DNA of 64,000 bases from Nocardioides sp. cx-173. GTDB lineage: Bacteria; Actinomycetota; Actinomycetes; Propionibacteriales; Nocardioidaceae. The stretch lies in the NCBI RefSeq assembly GCF_021117365.1, contig NZ_CP088262.1:1488001-1552000 (forward strand), in the 5' to 3' direction. Made by a program: the position numbers and the translations under genes. Positions 1 to 8,010 of the stretch are shown here, piece by piece (the first letter of the stretch is position 1; each line of letters begins with the position of its first letter). The notes below the pieces were generated by a model. That model saw only the letters and a list, made by a program, of their open reading frames with translations. It had not been told where the DNA came from and did no database searches.

Positions 1-118
1 GGTGAGCCTGGCCCGCGACAACAACCTCGACATGGTCTTCTTCAACCTCTCGACCCCCGGCACCATCCGCCGGGCGGTCAGCGGTGAGAAGATCGGCACC
101 ACGGTCTCGCGCGACTGA
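1..118 (+). CDS. pyrH: UMP kinase, C-terminal end (partial)
   Basis: The window opens inside this gene; the last 38 codons are read from base 2 to a TGA at 116-118. UMP kinase phosphorylates UMP to UDP in the cytoplasm during pyrimidine synthesis. The visible tail, with MVFFNLSTPGTIRRAVSGE and ending IGTTVSRD, matches the usual end of bacterial PyrH, where the substrate-binding core leads into a short terminal strand. The ribosome recycling factor gene follows after 46 bases, the classical pyrH-frr order. Only the tail is visible, so the call rests on it plus synteny. Confidence 0.85.
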   Translation, partial: VSLARDNNLDMVFFNLSTPGTIRRAVSGEKIGTTVSRD

Positions 119-164
119 GTCGCCGGATCGGCGCAGCACCCTCCCGACCAGCTAGGAGCACCAC

Positions 165-722
165 GTGATCAACGACATCCTCACCGAGGCAGACTCGAAG
201 ATGGACAAGTCCGTCGAGGCCACCCGCGAGGAGTTCGCCGCGATCCGGGCCGGACGGGCGCAGCCCAGCATGTTCAGCAAGATCACCGTCGACTACTACG
301 GCACCCAGACCCCGCTGCAGCAGCTGGCGTCGTTCACGGCCCCCGAGGCACGCATCATCCTGATCCAGCCGTTCGACATCGGGGCGATGCCCGCCATCGA
401 GCGCGCGATCCGCGACTCCGACCTGGGCGTCAACCCGTCCAACGACGGGAAGATGCTGCGCTGCGTCTTCCCCGAGCTGACCGAGGAGCGCCGCAAGGAG
501 TACATCAAGATCGCGAAGGCGAAGGCCGAGGACGGCCGGGTCGCGATCCGCAACCTGCGCCGCACCGCCAAGCAGAACCTCGAGAAGCTCGAGAAGGACG
601 GCGAGGTCGGCAAGGACGACGTGACCGGCGCCGAGAAGCGTCTGGACGGGGCCACCAAGAAGCACACCGACGCCATCGACGAGATGCTCAAGAACAAGGA
701 AGCCGAGCTGCTCGAGGTCTGA
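165..722 (+). CDS. frr: ribosome recycling factor
   Basis: Ribosome recycling factor splits the post-termination 70S complex together with EF-G. The protein is 185 aa, the standard family length. Its N-terminal helix (SVEATREEFAAIRAGRAQPS, about residues 16-35) carries the conserved RAGRA stretch, and the PLQQLASF and ARIILIQPFD segments belong to the small beta-rich domain. The C-terminal third is the long charged helix of the three-helix bundle. The GTG start at 165 is chosen because AGGAG lies at 154-158, six bases upstream. It sits between pyrH and cdsA as in most actinobacteria and is probably cotranscribed with them. Confidence 0.97.
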   Translation: MINDILTEADSKMDKSVEATREEFAAIRAGRAQPSMFSKITVDYYGTQTPLQQLASFTAPEARIILIQPFDIGAMPAIERAIRDSDLGVNPSNDGKMLRCVFPELTEERRKEYIKIAKAKAEDGRVAIRNLRRTAKQNLEKLEKDGEVGKDDVTGAEKRLDGATKKHTDAIDEMLKNKEAELLEV

Positions 723-742
723 GGACCCGCCGCCCCCACTCC

Positions 743-1618
743 ATGACCGACACCTCGCCCATGCCTGCGCCGCAGAAGGACCACGGCCGCGCCGGGCGCG
801 ACCTCAGGGCTGCCGTGGGCTCCGCGGTCGTGCTGCTCGCGGCGATCGCGCTGTCGCTGCTGTTCTGGAAGCCGGCGTTCATGGCGATCGTCGTGATCGC
901 CGTGGTCGTGGCGATCTGGGAGCTGCGCCGGGGGCTCTCGGCCAAGGGCATTGACATCCCCGAGGAGCCGCTCATGGTGGGCGGCGCGGTCATGGTCGTG
1001 GTCGCCTACCTGTACGGCGCCCCGGCGCTGGTCACCGCCACCGCGGTCACCGCCCTCGGCACGATGCTGTGGCTGCTGCGCCGCGGGATCGACGGCTACG
1101 TCAAGAACGCGACGGCCTCGGTCTTCACGCTCGTCTACGTGCCGTTCCTCGGCTCCTTCGTGGCGCTGCTGCTGGCCGAGGGCGGGCTGGGCGGCGGGGG
1201 GCTGGACGACGACGGCGTCGCCGGCATCCTGGTGTTCATCCTGGTCACGATCTGCTCCGACACCGGCGGCTACATCGCCGGCGTGCTGTTCGGCAAGCAC
1301 CCGATGGCGCCGGTGATCTCTCCCAAGAAGTCGTGGGAGGGCTTCGCCGGCTCGATGGCCGCCACGGTCGGAGCCGGCATCCTGCTGGTCGTCCACCTCC
1401 TCGACGGCGACTGGTGGGTCGGCGCCTGCCTGGGCGTCATCGTCGCCGTGATGGCCACGCTGGGCGACCTGTGCGAGTCGGTCATCAAGCGCGACCTCGG
1501 CCTCAAGGACATGAGCCAGGTCGTCCCGGGCCACGGCGGCCTGATGGACCGCCTGGACTCGCTGCTCGCGACGGTCGCACCGGTGTGGCTGCTGCTGCAC
1601 TACCTCGTCTTCACGTGA
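743..1618 (+). CDS. cdsA: phosphatidate cytidylyltransferase
   Basis: This integral membrane enzyme converts phosphatidic acid and CTP to CDP-diacylglycerol, the precursor of phosphatidylglycerol and cardiolipin. The 291-aa protein has about eight hydrophobic segments. Close to the C-terminus it carries the family signature SVIKRDLGLKD...GHGGLMDRLDSL (about residues 243-274), whose lysine, aspartates and HGG element bind metal and CTP. It starts 20 bases after frr. Its TGA overlaps the GTG of the next gene by four bases (1615-1618), implying translational coupling. A phospholipid-precursor gene just upstream of the Lgt-like/radical-SAM cassette is a relevant neighbour. Confidence 0.95.
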   Translation: MTDTSPMPAPQKDHGRAGRDLRAAVGSAVVLLAAIALSLLFWKPAFMAIVVIAVVVAIWELRRGLSAKGIDIPEEPLMVGGAVMVVVAYLYGAPALVTATAVTALGTMLWLLRRGIDGYVKNATASVFTLVYVPFLGSFVALLLAEGGLGGGGLDDDGVAGILVFILVTICSDTGGYIAGVLFGKHPMAPVISPKKSWEGFAGSMAATVGAGILLVVHLLDGDWWVGACLGVIVAVMATLGDLCESVIKRDLGLKDMSQVVPGHGGLMDRLDSLLATVAPVWLLLHYLVFT

Positions 1619-2133
1619 CCCTGCACCTGGTCCGCCACGGCCGGCCCCTGGTCGACCGCACCCGGCCCGCGGCCGAGTGGGAGCTGGACCCCGCGGGCTT
1701 CGACGACGTCTGGGCGCTGCGCGAGTCCGGCCGGCTCCCCGAGGACGCGGCGTGGTTCTGCTCCCCGGAGCCGAAGGCCGTCGCCACCGCCCAGCTCCTG
1801 ACCGAGGGCGACGTCGGCATCGTCGAGGACCTCCGCGAGCAGGTCCGCGACAGCACCGACTGGCTCGACGACCACGACGCCGTGGTCCGTCTGGCCTTCG
1901 CCCAGCCCGACCGGCCCGCGCACCCGGGCTGGGAGCCGCTCGCCACCTGCCGCGACCGGACCCTGACCGCCGTACGGCGGATCCTGGACGTGCACGCGGG
2001 CGAGGACGTCGTGCTCGTCGGCCACGGCACCGCCTGGACCCTCGTCGTCGCCGGGCTGACGGGCGCCCCGCCGGACCTGGTGCGCTGGGCCGCGTTGGCG
2101 ATGCCGGACGTGCTCGTGGTGCCCCCGGCATAG
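1615..2133 (+). CDS. histidine phosphatase family protein
   Basis: A 172-aa cytoplasmic protein of the phosphoglycerate-mutase-like histidine phosphatase superfamily. The catalytic motif LVRHG lies at residues 5-9 (nucleophile His8). The second conserved histidine is in VLVGHGTAW (about His137), and a family-typical acidic residue lies between. It is shorter than glycolytic mutases and closer in size to SixA/CobC-type phosphatases. The substrate cannot be read from sequence. The GTG start overlaps the cdsA stop (GTGA), so translation is probably coupled to the lipid gene; whether the function is linked to lipids is unknown. Confidence 0.85.
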   Translation: MTLHLVRHGRPLVDRTRPAAEWELDPAGFDDVWALRESGRLPEDAAWFCSPEPKAVATAQLLTEGDVGIVEDLREQVRDSTDWLDDHDAVVRLAFAQPDRPAHPGWEPLATCRDRTLTAVRRILDVHAGEDVVLVGHGTAWTLVVAGLTGAPPDLVRWAALAMPDVLVVPPA

Positions 2134-2237
2134 TGGCGCCCGCCCGGCCTTCCCGACCGCCCCGACACCGCCCCCGCATGGCGCAACACCTGAGCCGGTC
2201 CGCGGCCGGCTGCCGCCCGCCGGGCGGGAGCGATGAC

Positions 2238-2558
2238 ATGCTGACGCCCATGACCGCGCCCACCAGCCAGATCCGTGCCCTGCCGATCATCGGCGGCCTG
2301 GCGCTGGGCATGGTGGCCTGCTGGCTCTGGATCGCGGTGGCGCTCATCGTGGGCTTCGGCGCCGCCTACGGCAGCGACTCCGAGGCGCCTGCGATCCTCG
2401 CGCTGGCGGTAGCCGCGGTGCCGGTCGTCGTCGGCATCGTGCTGCTCCTGCGTCCCCGCACCCGTCAGCTGGGCGCCGGCTTCCTCATGGGCATCTCGAT
2501 CGGCTTCATCGCCGGCGCCGGCGTGTGCGCCTCGATGTTCTTCCCCGGGACGTTCTGA
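2238..2558 (+). CDS. small two-helix membrane protein (family A, copy 1)
   Basis: A 106-aa protein with two to three hydrophobic stretches: one near residues 12-36, one near 47-68, and a final one ending in GFIAGAGVCASMFF. The ATG at 2238 is favoured because GGGAG at 2226-2230 precedes it at good spacing; the in-frame ATG at 2250 is possible. A basic LRPRTRQLG loop precedes the last helix. The same layout (VP...L..RPTR..G.G...GI...AGVCA) recurs in the products at 5262 and 5660, so the three look like paralogues. It ends two bases before the Lgt-like gene and probably shares its transcript. No function is recognised. Confidence 0.75.
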   Translation: MLTPMTAPTSQIRALPIIGGLALGMVACWLWIAVALIVGFGAAYGSDSEAPAILALAVAAVPVVVGIVLLLRPRTRQLGAGFLMGISIGFIAGAGVCASMFFPGTF

Positions 2559-2560
2559 GC

Positions 2561-3346
2561 ATGCACGAGACCCTGGGCCCGATCCCCGCCCACGAGCTCT
2601 TCGTGCTGCTCGGCGTGCTCGCCGCGGGCGCGGTGTTCGCGCTGGAGGCGCGACGCCGCGGCCAGACCGACGAGCGGCTGGCCTACGTCATCCTCGGCGC
2701 GGTCGTCGGTGGGGCGGTCTTCATGCGCCTGGGCACCTGGATGCAGCACGTCGACCTGCGCGCCAACGCCTCGCTCGCCGAGCAGTGGCTCTACGGCAAC
2801 CGCTCGATCCTCGGCGGCCTGGTGGGCGCCTGGCTGGGCGTCCACGTCGCCAAGCGGGCGGTCGGCTACCGGGCGCGCACCGGCGACCTGTTCGCCCCCG
2901 CCGTCGCCCTCGGCATGGCCGTCGGGCGCATCGGCTGCCTGCTCACCGAGGCCCCGGGCACCCCGACCGCCGGCGGCTGGGGGATCACCCTGGACGCGGC
3001 GGCCGCCGAGCGCACCGGCGCCCCGGCCGGCGTGGGACTGCACCCCTCGTTCGTCTACGAGATCGTCTTCCACCTGGTCGCGTTCGGGGTGCTGTGGCTC
3101 TGGCTGCGCCACCGCGCGCTGCCGCCGGGGGAGTCGTTCGTCTGGTACGTCGCGTCGTACGGCGTCTTCCGCTTCCTCGTCGAGCTCGTCCGCGGAAACG
3201 AGGTCGCCTGGGCGGGGCTCACCCGCCCCCAGCTGTTCCTGATGGCGACGGTGCCGCTCGTGCTGCTCCGCATCGCCTACCAGGCGCGCCGCGGTGCCTA
3301 CCGCGGTGCGCTCCAACCCGCACCACGAGAGCAGGTCGACGCGTGA
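2561..3346 (+). CDS. Lgt-like membrane protein (divergent prolipoprotein diacylglyceryl transferase family)
   Basis: A 261-aa polytopic membrane protein related to Lgt, which moves diacylglycerol from phosphatidylglycerol onto lipoprotein cysteines. Family landmarks present are ILGGLVGAWLGV, GRIGCLLTE (Lgt usually reads GRIGNFxNxE), LHPSFVYE (Lgt HPSQLYE) and the C-terminal YGVFRFLVELVRGNE. Two hallmark positions differ: the His before GG in the usual HGG motif is Leu, and the Asn of GRxGN is Cys. The cell presumably has a true lgt elsewhere, so this copy may act on another acceptor or lipid. Its stop overlaps the radical SAM start by four bases, implying joint function. Confidence 0.8.
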   Translation: MHETLGPIPAHELFVLLGVLAAGAVFALEARRRGQTDERLAYVILGAVVGGAVFMRLGTWMQHVDLRANASLAEQWLYGNRSILGGLVGAWLGVHVAKRAVGYRARTGDLFAPAVALGMAVGRIGCLLTEAPGTPTAGGWGITLDAAAAERTGAPAGVGLHPSFVYEIVFHLVAFGVLWLWLRHRALPPGESFVWYVASYGVFRFLVELVRGNEVAWAGLTRPQLFLMATVPLVLLRIAYQARRGAYRGALQPAPREQVDA

Positions 3347-4920
3347 GCACGCAGGTCACCAGAGGACCCGGGATGCCGCTGCGCGGCGACCGGATCCACC
3401 GCTACGTCAACGCCTTCTGCCCGCTGTGCCACGAGGAGCGCCCCGACCGGCCGCTCGCCGAGGTGCGGAGGCTGTCCGGCTGGCTGGTCGAGCGGGACGA
3501 CCGGATCTGGCTCGAGCGGGGCTGCCCCGACCACGGGCTGGTCCGCACGATGTACGACGAGTCGCCCGAGATCCTGCGCTACCTCGAGGAGTGGACCGCG
3601 CCGACCAAGGTCCACGAGCCCGACCTGCGCGGCAACTTCAAGCCGGTGCCGTCGGCCTACGAGGACGGGCTGCCGGAGATGCAGACCCAGCACACCTGCA
3701 TCCTGCTCGAGGACCTGCTCGACCACTGCAACCTCAAGTGCCCGACCTGCTTCGCGGAGTCCTCGCCGGCGCTCGCGTCGGTCGCCCCGCTCGAGCAGGT
3801 GCTGGCCTCGATCGACGCGCGCCTGTCCCGCGAGAACGGCCGCATCGACGTGCTCATGCTCTCGGGCGGCGAGCCGACGCTCTACCCCCAGCTCGCCGAG
3901 CTGCTCGACGCGGTGGCCGCGCGCCCCGTCGTACGCGTCCTGGTCAACACCAACGGCCTGCGGGTGGCCCAGGACGACGAGCTGCTGGCGCTGCTGACCC
4001 GGCACCGGGAGCGGGTCGAGGTCTACCTGCAGTACGACGGCGGCTCGGCCGAGGCGTCGACGTACCACCGCGGCGCCGACATCCGCCGCTTCAAGGAGCG
4101 CGCAATCGAGCGGCTCTCGGCGGCCGGCGTCTTCACCACGCTGACCATGACCGCGGCGCTCGGGGTCAACGACGACGAGATCGGCCACGTCCTCAAGCGC
4201 GCCCTGGACACGCCGTACGTGGGCGGCGTGACCATCCAGCCGGTGTTCGGCAGCGGCCGCTCCGGGGCGATCGACCCGATGCAGCGGCTGACCCACACCG
4301 GTGTGCTGGCCCGGCTCGAGGAGCAGACGCAGGGGGTCGTGACCTGGCGCGACCTGACCGCGCTGCCGTGCTCGCACCCGCACTGCTGCTCCGTGGGCTA
4401 TCTGCTGCGCGACGACAGCGGAACGTGGAGCTCGCTCACGAAGCTGATCGGGCACGACAAGCTCAAGCAGTGGCTCGACCTCGAGCCGGACCTGCTGGCC
4501 AACCGGATCGCCGACGACACCATCCCCGACACGATGCGCCAGGTCGTCAAGGGCTCGCTGCTCGACCTGCTCTCGGAGCAGTCGTCGCTCTCGCACCCGT
4601 CCATGAGCACCATCTGGCGCGACATCTGCCAGAACTGCGACCTCGGCATCGGCACCCTCACGGCGCTGGCCGCCAGTCGCCTGCCCGGACAGCACCAGCG
4701 GCTGCGCAAGATGCTGGGGGAGCGGGTGCTGCGGGTGACGGTCAAGCCGTTCATGGACATGGACACGATGATCGAGGAGCGGCTCACGCAGTGCTGCGTG
4801 CACGTCGCGACGGTCAACGAGGGGACCGGCGGGCATCAGTGCGCGCCGTTCTGCGCGGTCCAGGCCTGGGCGCCGCTGAGCCGCACCCGCATCTCCACCG
4901 CCACCGGCGGGCGCGCGTGA
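3343..4920 (+). CDS. radical SAM protein, Tes/MJ0619-like
   Basis: A 525-aa radical SAM enzyme. The N-terminus has a rubredoxin/zinc-ribbon-like set, CPLC at 26-29 and CPDHG at 61-65. The radical SAM cluster motif is C129-x3-C133-x2-C136 (CNLKCPTC), followed by LSGGEPT for SAM binding. The C-terminal half has further cysteines suited to auxiliary clusters: PCSHPHCC, ICQNC, QCC, and C..FC in GGHQCAPFC. This plan resembles the archaeal tetraether lipid synthase family and its bacterial relatives, which couple lipid chains through unactivated carbons. Substrate identity is inference. The GTG start overlaps the Lgt-like stop and its own stop overlaps the next GTG, so three proteins are translated in tandem. 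Confidence 0.85.
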   Translation: MSTQVTRGPGMPLRGDRIHRYVNAFCPLCHEERPDRPLAEVRRLSGWLVERDDRIWLERGCPDHGLVRTMYDESPEILRYLEEWTAPTKVHEPDLRGNFKPVPSAYEDGLPEMQTQHTCILLEDLLDHCNLKCPTCFAESSPALASVAPLEQVLASIDARLSRENGRIDVLMLSGGEPTLYPQLAELLDAVAARPVVRVLVNTNGLRVAQDDELLALLTRHRERVEVYLQYDGGSAEASTYHRGADIRRFKERAIERLSAAGVFTTLTMTAALGVNDDEIGHVLKRALDTPYVGGVTIQPVFGSGRSGAIDPMQRLTHTGVLARLEEQTQGVVTWRDLTALPCSHPHCCSVGYLLRDDSGTWSSLTKLIGHDKLKQWLDLEPDLLANRIADDTIPDTMRQVVKGSLLDLLSEQSSLSHPSMSTIWRDICQNCDLGIGTLTALAASRLPGQHQRLRKMLGERVLRVTVKPFMDMDTMIEERLTQCCVHVATVNEGTGGHQCAPFCAVQAWAPLSRTRISTATGGRA

Positions 4921-5225
4921 GCCGGGACCCGCGGCTCGTCGAGCCGCAGCGCGTCGGGCCGGACGGCCAGGGCGGCCCGTCCGGACCGCCGGACCCGCTG
5001 CGGCTGTGCACGTTCGCGACGGTCGCGCTCCTCGGCTGGCTGCTGGGACCCGTCGCGGTCGTGGTGTTCGCTGCGGTCGGCTTCGCCGGCTACTGGCAGG
5101 CCCGCCGCGCGGGGCTGCTGCGCTCGCGCTGCAAGCTCGGCGACACCCGCCTGGTCCTGGTCTACCTCGCCGCACTGGCCGCCGCCGGCGTCGTCGGGAT
5201 CGTGCTCGGCTGGTGGGTGTGGTGA
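4917..5225 (+). CDS. small membrane protein coupled to radical SAM gene
   Basis: A 102-aa protein with a Pro/Gly/Asp-rich N-terminus of about 35 residues, a hydrophobic helix (about 36-60, TFATVALLGWLLGPVAVVVF), a short basic loop with RRAGLLRSRCKLGD, and a second helix ending GIVLGWWVW. The GTG start overlaps the radical SAM stop (GTGA). It is the last member of the tightly packed series that begins at 2238. No enzymatic motif is visible. It could be a membrane anchor or partner for the radical SAM protein; this is inferred only from gene coupling. Confidence 0.75.
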   Translation: MSRDPRLVEPQRVGPDGQGGPSGPPDPLRLCTFATVALLGWLLGPVAVVVFAAVGFAGYWQARRAGLLRSRCKLGDTRLVLVYLAALAAAGVVGIVLGWWVW

Positions 5226-5249
5226 CCCGGCTCCGGCCCCGCGGCGCCC

Positions 5250-5255
5250 TAGAGT
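5250..5255 (+). promoter_or_regulatory. -10 box TAGAGT, leaderless promoter for gene at 5262
   Basis: TAGAGT lies six bases before the GTG at 5262 with no ribosome binding site between. In actinobacteria a TAnnnT at this distance places the transcription start on the start codon. It makes copies 2 and 3 of family A an independent unit from the radical SAM operon 36 bases upstream. Confidence 0.55.
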
Positions 5256-5261
5256 GAGACG

Positions 5262-5663
5262 GTGAGCCAACACCCCCCGCCGCCGTACGGCGGCACACCT
5301 CCCGGGGGCTGGGGGCCACCGGGGCCACCGAGCTCGTGGGGACCACCGCAGCCGAGGCCGCCGGGTGGGCTGCCGGTCTGGGGTCAGGTGCTGGCGGGGG
5401 CCGGCATCGGCCTGTTCGCCGGGGTCTTGCTGCTGGTCGTGGTGCTCGCGGTGGTGGCCACCCAGGCCGGCTCCGCCGAGATCTCGGGCCAGACCCTCTT
5501 CTGGCTGGTGGTGCTGGTCCCGATCCTGTGCCCCGTCCCGATGCTGCTCTTCCGCCCGACGCGCATGTGGGGCGTCGGCCTGATCATCGGCATCGCGGTG
5601 TCGACCATCTCGCTCGCGGGGGTCTGCGCCGCGATCATCACCGGTCTGGACGGTTCCGCATGA
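5262..5663 (+). CDS. proline-rich small membrane protein (family A, copy 2)
   Basis: A 133-aa protein with a Pro/Gly/Trp-rich cytoplasmic-type N-terminus (about 40 residues, repeated PPxxW patterns) and three predicted membrane helices. The last two are joined by FRPTRMWGVG and end in AGVCAAIITG. That second half resembles the products at 2238 and 5660. The GTG at 5262 lies exactly six bases after TAGAGT (5250-5255) and lacks a Shine-Dalgarno sequence, so the mRNA is probably leaderless. Its stop overlaps the start of the next paralogue by four bases (ATGA). Function unknown. Confidence 0.75.
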   Translation: MSQHPPPPYGGTPPGGWGPPGPPSSWGPPQPRPPGGLPVWGQVLAGAGIGLFAGVLLLVVVLAVVATQAGSAEISGQTLFWLVVLVPILCPVPMLLFRPTRMWGVGLIIGIAVSTISLAGVCAAIITGLDGSA

Positions 5664-6061
5664 GCACCCAACACCCCCTCGACAACCCCCGTGAGCCCAC
5701 ACCGGTCGATGCGGACGGGCACCAGGAGGAGCGTCACGAGCCGCAGGGCGACCCGCCGAGCTGGTGGCACCGCGACCACCCGACGTTCACCTCGCTCATG
5801 GGCTTCTTCACGGGCCTGGCGTTCATCATCGTGGTGCCCGGCACGTTCGCCGCCCTCCTCAGCGCGTTCTTCGACACCGGCACCGCGGAGGACCTGTTCC
5901 CCTTCGTGGTGCTCACCCTGGCCGTGCCGATCGGCCTGGTGGTGGCGCCGCGCACCCGGCTCTTCGGGCGCTACATGCTGGTCGGGATGGTGACGACGCT
6001 GCTCGTGGTGGGCGGGGTCGCCGCGCTGGTGCTCTGGCTGCTCATCAGCCGCGAGGGCTGA
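5660..6061 (+). CDS. small membrane protein (family A, copy 3)
   Basis: A 133-aa protein with a polar, acidic/His-rich N-terminus (about 50 residues, ending [11 protein letters not shown]) and three hydrophobic segments. The [15 protein letters not shown] loop and [10 protein letters not shown] helix correspond to LRPRTRQLGAGFLMGI and AGVCASMFF of the 2238 product. The ATG overlaps the stop of the preceding paralogue, so the pair is translated together. No catalytic residues are recognised. The three copies have unrelated N-termini but a shared C-terminal two-helix unit. Confidence 0.75.
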   Translation: MSTQHPLDNPREPTPVDADGHQEERHEPQGDPPSWWHRDHPTFTSLMGFFTGLAFIIVVPGTFAALLSAFFDTGTAEDLFPFVVLTLAVPIGLVVAPRTRLFGRYMLVGMVTTLLVVGGVAALVLWLLISREG

Positions 6062-6101
6062 CGTTTTCGCCCCCTCCCGCGCCGGTGGGAGACTGGGCCC
6101 G

Positions 6102-7229
6102 ATGTCCGAGCCGATCAAGACCCTTCCCCTCGTGTTCGACGAGCCCCGTGGGCGCAAGAAGCCGCCGCGGCACCTCGCCGACCTCACGGCCTCCGAGCGC
6201 AAGGCGCTCCTGGAGGAGAAGGGGCTGCCCGGCTTCCGCGCCAAGCAGCTCTCGACGCACTACTTCTCCCGCCTGGTCGACGATCCCGAGCAGATGACCG
6301 ACCTCCCCGCCGGCCAGCGCGCCGAGCTGGTCGAGGCGCTGCTGCCGACGCTGATGACGCCGCTGCGCACCATGGAGGCAGACAAGGGGACCACCCGCAA
6401 GACCCTGTGGCGGCTCTTCGACGGCGCCCTCGTCGAGTCGGTCCTGATGCGTTACCCCGGCCGGGTCACCATGTGCGTGTCCAGCCAGGCCGGCTGCGGC
6501 ATGGCCTGCCCGTTCTGCGCCACCGGTCAGGGCGGCCTGCAGCGCAACATGTCGACCGCCGAGATCGTCGAGCAGGTCGTCGCCGGCGCCCGCGCGCTCG
6601 CACGCGGCGAGGTGCCCGGCGGGCCCGGCCGTGTCTCCAACGTGGTGTTCATGGGCATGGGCGAGCCCCTGGCCAACTACAAGGCCGTGATCGGCGCCGT
6701 ACGCCGCCTCGTCGACCCCTCGCCCGACGGCCTGGGCATGTCCGCGCGCGGCATCACGGTCTCGACGGTCGGCCTGGTGCCGCGGATCCGGCAGCTGACC
6801 GAGGAGGGCATCCCGGTCACGCTGGCGCTGAGCCTGCACGCCCCCGACGACGAGCTGCGCAACGAGCTGGTGCCGATCAACACCCGCTTCTCGGTCGCCG
6901 AGACCGTGGAGGCCGCCTGGGACTACGCCCGGGTGACCAAGCGCCGGGTGTCGATCGAGTACGCCATGATGCGCGGCATCAACGACCAGGCCCACCGCGC
7001 CGACCTGCTCGCCGACGTCCTCAACTCCTACGGCGACTGGGGCTGGGTGCACGTGAACCTGATCCCGCTCAACCCGACGCCCGGCTCGAAGTGGACCGCC
7101 TCCGACCCCGCCGACGAGCGCGAGTTCGTACGCCGGCTCGAGGCGAAGGGCATCCCCACCACGGTCCGCGACACCCGGGGCAGCGAGATCGACGGAGCCT
7201 GCGGGCAGCTGGCCGCCGTCGAGGTCTGA
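6102..7229 (+). CDS. rlmN: 23S rRNA (adenine2503-C2)/tRNA methyltransferase
   Basis: RlmN is a cytoplasmic radical SAM enzyme that methylates C2 of A2503 in 23S rRNA and of A37 in some tRNAs. The cluster motif is C132-x3-C136-x2-C139 (CGMACPFC). The family-typical [12 protein letters not shown], the [12 protein letters not shown] helix and the C-terminal GACGQLA Cys, which forms the transient methyl thioether, are all present. Length (375 aa) is normal. Its radical SAM domain is unrelated in context to the Tes-like gene at 3343. The gene starts 40 bases after the membrane-protein pair and two bases before the GNAT gene. Confidence 0.95.
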   Translation: MSEPIKTLPLVFDEPRGRKKPPRHLADLTASERKALLEEKGLPGFRAKQLSTHYFSRLVDDPEQMTDLPAGQRAELVEALLPTLMTPLRTMEADKGTTRKTLWRLFDGALVESVLMRYPGRVTMCVSSQAGCGMACPFCATGQGGLQRNMSTAEIVEQVVAGARALARGEVPGGPGRVSNVVFMGMGEPLANYKAVIGAVRRLVDPSPDGLGMSARGITVSTVGLVPRIRQLTEEGIPVTLALSLHAPDDELRNELVPINTRFSVAETVEAAWDYARVTKRRVSIEYAMMRGINDQAHRADLLADVLNSYGDWGWVHVNLIPLNPTPGSKWTASDPADEREFVRRLEAKGIPTTVRDTRGSEIDGACGQLAAVEV

Positions 7230-7230
7230 C

Positions 7231-8010
7231 ATGACCCTGAGCCCGGACCGGGTCGCCGCGGCGAGCAGCGACTGGGTGTGGGTCCCCGACTCGGCGAGCG
7301 CCGTCGAGACCGCCGACTACCTGCTGGTCCGCTTCCCGGACTGGTTCGAGCATCCCGCGTCGCTGGTCCGCTTCGAGCCCACCGGTGATCCGGCGGCCGC
7401 GCTCGACGAGGCGGCGGCGAAGGCCCGCGAGCTCGGCGCCGACCGGCTGGTCGTGTGGGTCAGGGCCGGGGCGGAGCCCGGGCTCGAGAGCCTGCTCGTG
7501 GCCCGCCGCGGCGTGGTCGACGAGGTCCTCGACATCCTCGCCCTCGACCTCGCCTCGGCCACCCCCGAACTCGGCGCGCCCGAGCACCTCGGCCTTCGCT
7601 GGACCACCGAGGCCGAGGTGGTCCGTGCCGCGGAGGAGGTCTCGGTCCAGGTGTTCGGCGGCGCCGTGCCGCCCGAGGACGAGCTGGCCGCCATGCTCGA
7701 GCGGGACCGCAGGACGGTGGCGACCGGTGGTGGCGGCATCGTCGTGGCCTACGCCGACGACCGTCCGCTCGGCTTCGGCGGCGTCGGCGTCGTCGACGAC
7801 GTGGCCCGGCTGTGGGGCGGCGCCGTGCTCGAGGAGGCCCGCGGCCGCGGCGTCTACCGTGCCGTCCTCGCGGAGCGGCTTCGCTACGCCCTCGCTCAGG
7901 GCGCGGCGATGGCGCTCGTCAAGGGCCGGGTCGCCACCTCCGGCCCGATCCTGCGCCGGGCCGGCTTCGCGCCCTACGGGCAGGAGCGCTCCTACCTGCT
8001 GCCGCTCTGA
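7231..8010 (+). CDS. GNAT family N-acetyltransferase
   Basis: A 259-aa cytoplasmic protein with a C-terminal GNAT fold. Strand-rich GGGIVVAYADDRPLGFGGV is followed by VARLWGGAVLEEARGRGVYRAVL, which corresponds to the acetyl-CoA pyrophosphate loop (R/Q-x-x-G-x-G/A). The N-terminal 100 residues look like a second, degenerate half of a tandem GNAT. The substrate cannot be deduced. It begins one base after the rlmN stop, hence probably cotranscribed, and its 3' end overlaps the convergent MarR gene by 19 bases. Confidence 0.7.
   Translation: MTLSPDRVAAASSDWVWVPDSASAVETADYLLVRFPDWFEHPASLVRFEPTGDPAAALDEAAAKARELGADRLVVWVRAGAEPGLESLLVARRGVVDEVLDILALDLASATPELGAPEHLGLRWTTEAEVVRAAEEVSVQVFGGAVPPEDELAAMLERDRRTVATGGGGIVVAYADDRPLGFGGVGVVDDVARLWGGAVLEEARGRGVYRAVLAERLRYALAQGAAMALVKGRVATSGPILRRAGFAPYGQERSYLLPL

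Noticed and set aside
296..2347. 683-codon leftward open frame across frr, cdsA and the phosphatase gene
   Set aside because: Arg/Gly/Pro-rich shadow of well-supported genes on the other strand; such long antisense frames are routine in very G+C-rich DNA.
3343..6900. Functional link between the Tes-like radical SAM gene and rlmN because both are radical SAM
   Set aside because: RlmN is a conserved rRNA methylase in its usual synteny; shared domain type alone is not evidence of a joint pathway.
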